From NCBI GenBank assembly GCA_903813345.2, contig CAIIXF020000002.1, positions 26,721,406-26,785,405 of the forward strand: DNA of 64,000 nt. The letters run 5' to 3'. A program made the position numbers and the translations under genes. The notes below the pieces were generated by a model. That model saw nothing but the letters and a program-made list of their open reading frames with translations, had not been told where the DNA came from and did not search any database. The stretch is from Owenia fusiformis (taxonomy: Eukaryota > Annelida > Polychaeta > Sabellida > Oweniidae). This document shows, in pieces, positions 45,181 through 54,785 of this stretch (its first letter is position 1; every line of letters starts with the position of its first letter).

Positions 45181-46612
45181 CTAAATGAGGGGGAGGGGGA
45201 TGGGTTGTCCCTGATTTTGGTTTGTTTTGGGATTGTCTCCAGTTGGAGACTAAGTAAATTGGTATCATAGTTTAGTTGTGTTTGCAGGTTGTGTCTAATT
45301 GTATTTAATATAGTAGTTTAATTGATTCAGTATTGGGTTGTGACTGGTTCTGTTGCGGTGGTTGGTGTCAGGTTGTGTTGTGTTAATTCAACAATGGGTT
45401 GATTTGAGTTTGGCCTCGTTGGCTATGTTGTGTTGTGTCGGTTTGTTGTTTGGTTGTGCTCGATTGTGTTCGTTTTATAGTCGATTGTGTTTTGGTGGTT
45501 GTTTGTCTAGTTGAGCCTGGTTGTGTTGTGTAAGTTTGGTATCGGGTTGTGTCTCATTAAGTTATGTTAATTTCAAAGTGGTTGTGTTATGTTGTAATTG
45601 TGTTATGTTGGTCGGGTAGTGGGTTGTGCCCATGTAGGATGAAGTATCTGGTTGTGTCAGATTGAGTTTCGTGATTGGTGTTGTTTTCAGAGAGTGTTGG
45701 TTGGTTGGTTTAGCATTCCAGTTTGGTTGTGCCTTATTGTGTTTTGATTGTTTTGTGTAAAATTGGGTTGTGTTTTGCTTTTGTTGTTTTATTATTGGGT
45801 TGTGCCAAATTGTGTTTCGTATATTTGACAATTGGTTGTGTTTTCGGAGGTAAAAATAAGGTTGTCGTATTGGGTTGTGCCGTATTGTGTTGATGGTTTG
45901 TAGTTTGGTTGTGTCTGGTTGTTTTGTTTTAGCTTGGTGTCTAGCTGTGCCTCATTGTGTTCATAATGCGTTGTGTTATGTTGTGATTGTGTTGTGCTGG
46001 TCGGGCGGTAGGTTGTACCCAGTCGGGTGAGGTATCTGGTCGTGTCTGATTGTGTTGTGTGGTCGGTTGTGCCTAGTCGGGTGAAGTATGTGGTTGTGTT
46101 CGATTGTGCATGTGTTGTGTGATTATTGTAAACTCCAGTTCGAGAAAGTTAGTTGTGTGTATTTGGATTTTAGTTTGGTTGTTCCTGATTGTGTTGTGCT
46201 AATTTGAGATTGGGTTGTGTTCTTCGGTAATTGTGAGTCAGGTTGCGTTCTGATTCTCCTGACATAGGTTTTGTTGCGTTGTTGGCGATCTTCTAGGTTG
46301 TGCTTAGTTGTAATGGTTGGTTGTGATAGGTTATGTATTAAGAGGCAGGTTATGCCGGATTGTGTTTTGGTGTATCATGGAGTTTAGATACAAGTTAGTG
46401 GTTTTGGGTATTATATTGTAGGTATATTCGTTAATTCTTGGTAGAGTGAATAGTTCAATGTATTTGTGTACATTGTTAGTATATGTAAAAGGTTTGATAC
46501 CTATTCATACATAGTGAGATCTCTGGTGTGAGAAGCACATCTGGCATGATGGGCGTTAGTCTTGCGTTGTTCTTTGGTTCTGATGAGGTACTTTCTTGTG
46601 GTTCTTTGGATC
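45181..46612 (+). repeat. G/T-rich minisatellite-like tract
   Basis: About 1.2 kb of irregular units around GGTTGTG, GATTGTGTTGTG and CCTAGTCGGGTGAAGTAT on the plus strand (46,020-46,090 shows two clear units). A and C are scarce. Stops are frequent on the plus strand; the minus-strand frame at 45,562-45,831 is Asn/Thr/Gln-rich low complexity and not a credible gene. Confidence 0.7.
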
Positions 46613-46673
46613 TCATTATCTTATTAAACTACAATCCTGGACGAACAAAACAAGACCACCCAAACCAAAAACA

Positions 46674-47313
46674 ATGGAAGTCGAACAAGACGATTTTATA
46701 GCATCTACAGAGCTAACAACAATACCTGATAGCCAAATAAACAAGCTCAAACGGCAACACCATGCAAACTTGGGCAAAACCAAAACCAAGGCGAAGCTGA
46801 AGCTGAACCTCAACAAGAAAGACGCCACCCTACCCTACCCAACCCCCGGGAAAAGCAACATCTGGAAACACTGGGACTCACGACAGCCAAAACTGCCAAA
46901 AACAATCAACATGCCACAGAACAAACAACCTTAGAGTCGCTAAAACAAGAAATCTTTTGGGAAACAAGACACCAAGGCGCCCTACAAGCAATTACCAACT
47001 CGCCCTCGGGGATCCCAAAAGGGCTCATCCCCAAAATACCATGTGGGGTACCCGAAAAAGACACGACTGACATCAAAGAAGCGTTCGACGCAATATTGTA
47101 CAAATGCGGGGACGACTTGAAAGATGCGGCAACCCTACACAGCACACAAGACTTGCCTTCCACAAAAAACAGGTGGACACCCTCACAATCAAACTGGCCA
47201 GCACAATGGGTAAAACTGAAGCAGAGAAAACAACCAAAGAACTACGAAACACAGCTTCAGAATACAAATCAAAAAGGAAACAAGCCACGACACCTAACCA
47301 ACGCAGCAGATAA
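46674..47313 (+). pseudogene. Frameshifted lysine-rich ORF of the giant element, unknown family
   Basis: Three overlapping frames read as one protein of about 210 residues with two frameshifts. Frame 1 from ATG 46,674 (MEVEQDDFIASTELTTIPD, then KTKTKAKLKLNLNKK) runs to about 46,840. The second frame runs to about 47,150 (LESLKQEIFWETRHQ, PKGLIPKIPCGVPEK, DIKEAFDAILYKCGDDLK). The third ends at the stop 47,311-47,313 (FHKKQVDTLTIKLASTMG, EAEKTTKELRNTASEYKSK). It is highly charged and probably helical. I do not recognise the family; a nucleoprotein-like product of the element is one guess. A histone-type stem-loop lies 19 bases after the stop. Sequencing error cannot be excluded as the cause of the shifts. 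Confidence 0.45.
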
Positions 47314-47331
47314 CAATCTTCAACAAACCCC

Positions 47332-47350
47332 GGCCCTTTTCAGGGCCACC
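47332..47350 (+). promoter_or_regulatory. Histone-type mRNA 3' stem-loop
   Basis: GGCCCT-TTTC-AGGGCC followed by ACC matches the metazoan replication-dependent histone 3' stem-loop (six-base stem GGYYCU, four-base loop, AGRRCC, then ACC). It starts 19 bases after the stop codon of the upstream frame, within the usual range for histone mRNAs. A purine stretch CCAAAAGAG lies ~20 bases downstream, where the U7-binding element would be expected, but it is only a weak match. In histone mRNAs this structure binds SLBP and replaces the poly(A) tail. Confidence 0.7.
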
Positions 47351-47749
47351 TATTTCTACCAAAAGAGTTATTACATTTATGAAGTATAACCCAAATTCCT
47401 TGAAATAACCTACCAATGTATGACTGTATGAATGAATAAATGAATGAATATAACAACCAATAACGCATCACCAGGTGACTTGTTCGGGTCAGATAGCATG
47501 GCGCGTATAGTAGAAAGTTCACATATAACAACTACCGACACCAACAATATAACCTTACCCATTCATACACTTCGAACTCACCAAAATCAACCTTACCTAC
47601 CAATCTTAAAAAATATCGCCCCTTTTAACCAAACTTAAGGGAATTAATAAAAAGCGACATCTTCCTATAAAACCGACAACAATTCCGCAACACACGGAAA
47701 ACAAGATCTGAATATTCATATACGGGAAGACAGCAGAAAGACAGCCCCC
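47351..47749. other. A/C-rich non-coding sequence
   Basis: It includes a fragment (47,465-47,515, CACCAGGTGACTTGTTCGGG) related to the left part of the 7783-8207 MITE, and AATGAATAAATGAATGAATA near 47,432. No gene is supported. Confidence 0.4.
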
Positions 47750-50227
47750 AAAATCAATTCAATATCTCCACAACAAAACATGCCACCAACACAACACACA
47801 CACCAACACGAAGCCAAAACAAAACACAGAACAACCAAACCATTCAAAACAAATTAACCCACCAAATGGGTACCACATACGCCACCAAACCAACACCACA
47901 TCCACAAACCAAAACACCTCAAAACTCAGATTAAACCCCAAAAAACGGTTATGCGCAAACAAGTTCATAACTCCCTCAAAACAGATACTATCAACACAAA
48001 AAATACCTCACAATAAAGGATAAAGAAAAAACAACACAACTAAACCAGACTTAAACAATAAACCAATCACACACAGACACAATCAACCAATATGCATACA
48101 CCCTCCCGATACAAAACAAATGTGGGAAAATCAAAATATTTGAATTACGGACCACGAAACCCTATATTCAGGTTAATATCTCAACAACAAGATATGCCAC
48201 CAACATAATACACACACCAACAGAAATCTAAATCATTAAACAAGCCACCTGGACCATCAAAAGACAATTTATCTACTATAGACTCACCCTAGTCACCACC
48301 AAACTCAAACCAACTTAACAAATCGAAAATACCGCAAAATGCCGAAAACACCAAAACGCGACCAAACACGGAAAAGCTAACAACTCTTCTAATACACACA
48401 ATATGGACATAAAATATACCTAACCATGAAGCTGAAACAATGAACAAAACAACCAAATAATATTACAACACTGAACTGACCATACCCTGTGGCAATCAAC
48501 CAATACGCATGACCTTCCCGATAAAACACAAATATGGGAAAATCAAAATATTTGAAATACGGGCCATCAAACCCTACATTTTAGTTAAAGGTGCAATAAT
48601 TAGTGCAGAGGGGTCATTCAGCGATCATGGACCAGTGTCAAAATATATTTAAGTTTGGATATTTCATCAAGACTAACATCTATTTTTATTATCTGCACAG
48701 AAAAGCCCTAGATAAACATTATTTTAGCTGTTATTCTTCTTGAAACATGGTGGGTCTTAAAAATATAAAAGTGGAAGTCCCCTTTTTGAAGCTTTGAACT
48801 GAATTTACACTTCTTAATGCTGAAATTGATAATTTATCCATACATTTTAAGAAAATAGTTATGTCAAAGAAGATGTTAAACCAAATGTTGCCTTGATAGC
48901 TCAGAAAAAATGAAAAAACTTTCCTATTTTCTCTACAGTCCTTATTGCCCCTTTAATATCTCAACAACAAAACATGCCACGAACATAATGCACACACCAA
49001 AAGAAAGCTAAAACATTAAACAAGTCACCTGAACCATCAAAAGACAATTTACCTACCAAAGACCCATCCTAGTCACCACCAAACTCAAACCAACTTTACA
49101 AATTGATAATACCGCAAAATGCCGAAAACACCAAAACGCGACCAAACACGGAAAAAGTCAACAACTCTTTTAATACACACAATATGAACAAAACATATAC
49201 CTGACCATGAAGCTGAGACAATGAACAAAACAACCAAATTAAATTTCAACATTGAACTGACCATACCCTGATGCAATTAACCTATACGCATACACCCTCC
49301 CGATAAAACACAAATATGGGAAAATCAAAATATTTGAAATACGGGCCATCAAGCCCTACATTTAAGTTAATATCTCAACAACAAAACATGCCACGAACAT
49401 AATACACACACCAACAGAAAGCTGAAACAATAAACAAGCCAATTGATCCATCAAAAGACAATTTACCTACCATAGACCCACCCCAGGCACCACCAAACTC
49501 AAACCGACTTAACAAATCGAAAATACAGCAAAATGCCGGAAAATAAAAAATACAAACATACACGAACAAATTGATGCCTCCTCAAACACACAAAATATCA
49601 ACACAAAACACACATGACAATTAATGAAGTGCAAACAATGAACAAAACAACCAAACCAAATTCCAACACTGAACTGACCATACCCAAATACAATTAACCA
49701 ATACGTATACGCGTTCGATTAAAACAAAATACAAGAAAATCGAAATATTTGAAATACGGACCACTAAACGGTACATTTAAGTTAATATCTCAACAACAAG
49801 ATATACTAGCTACATATCGCATATACCAACGTAAAGCTGAAACACTAAATAAACCACCTGAACTACCAAAAAGCTTTTCACCCACCCTTAACCTACCACA
49901 GTCACCGCCAAACGCACACCAACTCAACAAATTGAAAACACCACAAAATGCTACAAGATACAACCGAACACGAACAAGCCAACAACCCTTTAAATACACA
50001 CAATATCAATGTATAACATACACGACCATATGGCCTAACCGCAAACCAAACCAAACCAAAACTTATCAATAAACTGACCACACCTTTATGCAATAAACCA
50101 ATACGCATAAACAACCACTACCTTTATGCAATAAACCAATACGCATAAACAACCACCCCCCTCCCGCCAAAAACGAATACGGGAAACCTATTAAAATACA
50201 ACTGAATGATAGAAATAAAACAGCATT
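47750..50227 (-). repeat. 412-bp tandem repeats, right arm, about five units
   Basis: The landmark TTAATATCTCAACAACAA or close variants occurs at ~47,764, 48,176, 48,584/48,953 (split by a MITE), 49,370 and 49,783. It is the inverse of 43,572-44,830 but with more units, so unit number has changed since the arms separated. A small tandem duplication, CTTTATGCAATAAACCAATA, occurs at ~50,084 and ~50,121. Confidence 0.82.
48589..48952. mobile_element. PiggyBac-type MITE with TTAA duplication
   Basis: The ends are AGGTGCAATAA and TTATTGCCCCT, flanked by TTAA on both sides (48,585-48,588 and 48,953-48,956). The neighbouring 412-bp units keep the empty site (AAGTTAATATCTC), which confirms the insertion exactly. 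Its right part (GATGTTAAACCAAATGTTGCC, GATAGCTCAGAAAAAATG, in pieces) resembles 3740-3830 in the hAT-like element. Confidence 0.9.
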
Positions 50228-50343
50228 CACAACGAGAAACACTATATAATAAACATCAATACGACGAGATAATAGATTTATTATCCAAATTGAATAATAA
50301 CTGATAAGATCAGGTACTGTTGAATAATATTCTGCCCGGGATT

Positions 50344-52077
50344 TCAGGCCCGTAAGACACTTTTCTCCAAGGGGGTGCGGTTTTTAGCTTACTAAACAGA
50401 ATATAAAATTGTCAATTTTTTTGCCGCGTAAATCAAATCGTGTAAGTCAGAGGGGGGGGGGGCTCATTTACTCCCTATATTGGTTTGGAATTAACAAATG
50501 CAACTTCCAAACGTTCCAATTGTTTTGTGGGGGGTGTGAGGAGTGGTCCACTCCCCCTAGAAAATTTTACAGTTTTGAGATGCTATTTGGTGCTTTCTGG
50601 GCACTTTCAAAGTGTAAGTTTCCAAGTAGTACGCCACCACCATGGGAATAAGAGTTGCGAATAAAAAACCGAGCTTTCAGGGGGTCTGGGGGTTCTCCCC
50701 CAGGAAAATTTTGAAATTTGGTTGTATTTGGAGCGAATTTGCAACCATCTGGTACGCCTGTGCGTAATGAGTCAATAGGAAAAATGTGTATTTTTTCAAA
50801 TTCTTTTGGGGGTGTCAAAGTGGATGAGAGGGTGAAGTGGGGTGTGGTGCCAGTAGGGGAGCAAGGGGTTGTCCCCCAGAAACATTGACCATATGAAGGT
50901 GCTATTTGATGATGTCTGGGCACTTAAAAAATGTCTGAGACAATACATGAAATTCGGAATATTTTTTTTGTTTTGTGGGGGATGTGAGGGGTGGCTAACT
51001 CTCCTAGAAAATTTTACAATTTAAAAATGATATTTGATGCTTCTGGGCACTTTTAAAGTGTATTAGTCAATAAAAACATTGAAAAACAATCACAATTTTT
51101 TCAAATTTTGGGGGTGTCAAAGGGGGGGGGGGTGCCAGAGGGGGAGGTGGGGCTGGGGTGCCAAAGGGGGAGCAAGTGTTTGTCCCCCATATCAAAATTT
51201 ATGATACCAAGGTGCTATTCGATGAAGTTCGGGCACTTTAAAAGTGTCTGTGCCTAAAAGTGCCTATTTCCCAAGAAAATTTTACAATTTTAAGATGCTA
51301 TTTGGTGCTTTCTGGGCACTTTAGTCAATAAAGTCAATAAAAAATTTTTTTGGGAGGGGGGTGTTAAGGGGGGGGGGTGGCAGAGGGGGAGGTGGAGTGG
51401 GGATGCCAGAGGGCGAGTAAGTGTTATCTTCCAGAATCATTAACTTTATCAAGGAGCTATTTGATGATGTCTGGGCAATTTAAAAGTGTCTGAGACAATA
51501 CATAAAACAAATTCAGAACTTTTCCATTGTTTTGTTTGGGGTGTGAGGGGTGGCCCACTCCCCCTAGAAAATTTTACAATTTTACAACGCTATTTGGTGC
51601 TTTCTGGGCACTTTCAAAGTGTATGAGTCAATTAAAGAATTTGAGAAAATCACAATTTTTTTTTTGGGGGGGGGGTCAAGGGGGGGGGGTGCCAGAGGGG
51701 GAGGGGGTCTATGCAAGTGCAAGTTGCAAGAGGGGGAGTAAGTCTCCCAGAAACACTAACTATATCAAGGAGCTATTTGATGATGTCTGGGCACTTTAAA
51801 AGTGTCTGAGACAAAACACTAAAATAAATTTAGAACTTTTCCATTGTTTTGTGGGGGTGTGAGGGGTGGCCAATACACCTAGAAAATTTTACAATTTTAA
51901 AATGCTATTTGGTACTTTCTGGGTACTTTCAAAGTGTATGAGTCAATGAAAAAAAATTACAAAGAAAAATATTTTTCAAAAAAAAATTTTTTTCAAATTT
52001 TTTTTTTCAAATTTATTTTGGGGGTGAAAAAGGGGGGTGCGGTCGCACCCATCGCACCCCCCCATCTGACGGCCCTG
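50344..52077. repeat. G-rich tandem array between GGGTGCG ends
   Basis: About five ~300-bp units carry TAGAAAATTTTACA, ATGCTATTTGGTGCTTTCTG, GGGCACTTTAAAAGTGTCTG and long G runs (GGGGGTGCCAGAGGGGGAGG). The array opens CAGGCCCGTAAGACAC and closes GTGCGGTCGCACCCATCGCA then CCCCCCATCTGACGGCCCTGG-like text, so it is probably one large member of the G-tract MITE class. Open frames here are repeat artefacts. Confidence 0.7.
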
Positions 52078-52520
52078 GATTTGTTATTAATCATATAGAA
52101 ATGTCTTATCCGAACAGCTTACATGTACGTATTATCCGTTGCAGCCATTAACAATTTTACATATCTAATTAGCTAAGTAAATAAACATGCGTCGACACAG
52201 TCGCAGTTGACTATGAAAAGTTCAATCATCAATCTTATTTTTATTTTCTTGATTTAAAGATTTATTAAGAAAATGTTTGATTTTTAAGTTCAACCTTTAA
52301 TTCTTATTATCAAGAACGCGCATGCAAATTCGCCAAACATGTACATTATTTGCAGTCTGCGCAATTTAATGTAAATCATTGTACATTTTTCGATATACTG
52401 TAATACTATTCATTATTTGTAAAATTGAACCGAATATAATCTAAAATTAATCAGCTTTAAATACAATGTCATAAAAGTTGCCTTAAAACAATACAATTCG
52501 TGCGTTTGTAAATGCTCTAA
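52078..52520. other. AT-rich non-coding sequence
   Basis: No repeat or gene is recognised. Confidence 0.4.
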
Positions 52521-52610
52521 AGCCCCGCTAGTATATGAACGAATCCTAAATAGAAATGAGTGAAATTCGTTCCCATTAGTGTGTACACGTTCTACACCGA
52601 GACTTCTCCT
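52521..52610 (+). repeat. Possible Harbinger left-end fragment
   Basis: AGCCCCGCTAGTATATGAAC resembles the Harbinger end AG/CCCCCCTCACATATGAAC at 27,526, and GAAATTCGTTCCCATTAGTG at 52,562 resembles CAAATTCGTTCTCATTAGTA at 27,594. The right end was not found. It is a diverged relative or a solo end. Confidence 0.5.
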
Positions 52611-53961
52611 TTAAATCAAATCAGTCCACTAGTATGAGTTAAGAATGGACAGAGGGACGGAGGGCTTCATTCAATGGGATAATTAAGATATTTCAAAACC
52701 AGTGTCATTCTTCTATGCATACATCACTCCAATCATAACATAAAACAAGCTGTTTATTTTAAAACTATTCTTTACGAATTGATGATAAGTGTATAATGTT
52801 CAATCATACAAATCGCAGTCAGTGATTGTTCTCCACACTCACCCCTCCCCCTTCCTGACATGAACTATTTTGTAAAACCATTGACAGTGTGGAAAGGATT
52901 CTTACACTCGAGTGTCAAGGAGGGGGGGGGGCAGTTACAGAAATATACAAGGCGATGGTTCAAATTAGACAATTTTCAAAACTGCTCAACATGGTGAAAA
53001 CTTCACGTTTTTAAAGAATGCTTGCCCGGCGAGTGGTTTGCTTTGTATTGCGAGAGAACAAAAACTTTGAGTTATTAGATTACTATCATTAATCTAAACA
53101 ACTTTTTAAACCGTCTCTGACTACATATCATGCCAATTAATACCATTATTGTGTTGACAGGATTAAATATGATATCTATGGAATTATAATTTAATGAACT
53201 CAATCGTCTAAATGATAATAAGTTCATAATTTAGTCTTGGCTGACTAGTCTTGCATCATCAGAGTTGGATTGCAAATACCTCCCTAAATCAAATATTTAA
53301 AATTTACAAATTTACTAGTGTACGGGGTGGGGAAACAAGTCTCCATCCAACCACTAAAGTTTAAAAAGAAGACTATAGTGTCCCGTGAATTCATTATAAT
53401 TATCTTAGACAATGGTGAAGCGGTACAATCCTTGGAGTGTTAATTACTCGGAATGCAAGTTTGATTTAAAATAACTCCTTTGGATCAAATATTTAAATTC
53501 TACTAGAATGCGGGGAGTGGAAACAAGTCTCCATTCAAGCACTAAATATCAAAAGAAAGATTTCAGTACCCCTTAACTTCACTCCCGGACTTCACTATTC
53601 ACCACCACCCTCCCCTTCCCCAAGTATCCCTTATGACCCCAGAATGTTCGTTTCTGTGCCCCCCCCCTGTCCATGGCCAGTAAGTAATCTATGTGTATAT
53701 TGGCTCCCTCCCAAAGGTGGGAAAACCAGATGCAGGCATAGACATTGACAAGGTGAGGGGATTTAAATATAAAAATAGTCTTGTTTTTGGCTCTGACTTA
53801 TATATTTTGGCACTGTTTAACGAAGCCGGTTTAAGGAATGAGAGGCAGAAATAATTCCCCTTTGTCTTTATCCTTCCACAATCGGCAGATAAGAGTGGCT
53901 CTGGCATACCAGAATGAGATGGCCTGTCTTTACTGTAATCAAGATATGGTACCTAAGCGCA
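52611..53961. other. Non-coding sequence with a short direct repeat
   Basis: GTGGAAACAAGTCTCCATTC-like text occurs at ~53,330 and ~53,517, about 190 bp apart, each preceded by AATCAAATATTTAAA or similar. G run at 52,921-52,930 and C run at 53,660. The minus open frame at 53,689-53,907 has no recognisable domain. Confidence 0.4.
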
Positions 53962-54245
53962 GTTATTTTGGTTTTATAACGGGGATATTGCTCGAGCTTG
54001 AATAACAAATAAAAGGCATGTTCTTATTTCTGTATTTGACCTTTGATTGTGTATTTAGTTGAGCTGCACGCCAAACTTTAAGATTGTTAAAACGCTTAAA
54101 ATAAAACTTTATTCCTCTCAATTTACATAAAAATGAAACAGATTAGATTCGAATCTCAGTCACACCAGCACCACTGGTCAAAGGAAGTACAAATATCTAT
54201 ATTAATCAAATGTCTGAGAATTTGATAACTGTCTGGGATCCAATG
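53962..54245 (+). repeat. Internal block shared with 12,001-12,284
   Basis: The orientation and content are as at 12,001 (TTTTGGTTTTATAACGGGGA, TGAAACAGATTAGATTCGAA, AACTGTCTGGGATCCAATGT). It ties the two ~11-kb elements into one family. Confidence 0.8.
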
Positions 54246-54781
54246 TTAATTTTATTGAAGCAAACTAAGAAAAGTATAAAGATGAATTTTAAACGTTTAG
54301 AGGGAAAAGTCAAATATGCATTGTAACCCTAAAAATAATTCATTAAAGTGTCGTACACATTTTATAACATTTATATAAATAAAACAAATAAAGCACAACC
54401 CTAATGCCCAATAATGAATTCATATCGGCGCTAAACGGCCCTTGCAATAAAAACGCATCGAAGCAGGGAATGCTTGGAAAATTCTTCCGAGACTGACTTT
54501 TGTTATTTCAAAATTGAAATATGCCTAATTCCTATGAACACGCGATCTTTTTCCCTGGGTTTTACTCTATTTTAGATTTACTAGATTTACTAAAATGTTT
54601 ATATGATGATTGCGTTTGCTTCTCACGAGTTCATTGAAACGTTCAGTCGTAAAACTTTAGAGATCAAAAGACTAATTAGGCACCTGATTGCGAAAGTTTG
54701 ATTGCATTTCGATCGCCGGGATTTTACAAACGTATTGTTTAAGTAGCGATCGTGTTCTTGGGATCTTGATAACTTCCTATT
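54246..54781. other. Non-coding sequence
   Basis: AT-rich; nothing recognised. Confidence 0.4.
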
Positions 54782-54785
54782 TTAA

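Noticed and set aside
46616-46828. Hydrophobic minus-strand frame overlapping the lysine-rich ORF
   Set aside because: It is the shadow of the A/C-rich plus-strand frame; the composition forces Leu/Val/Ser-rich translation.
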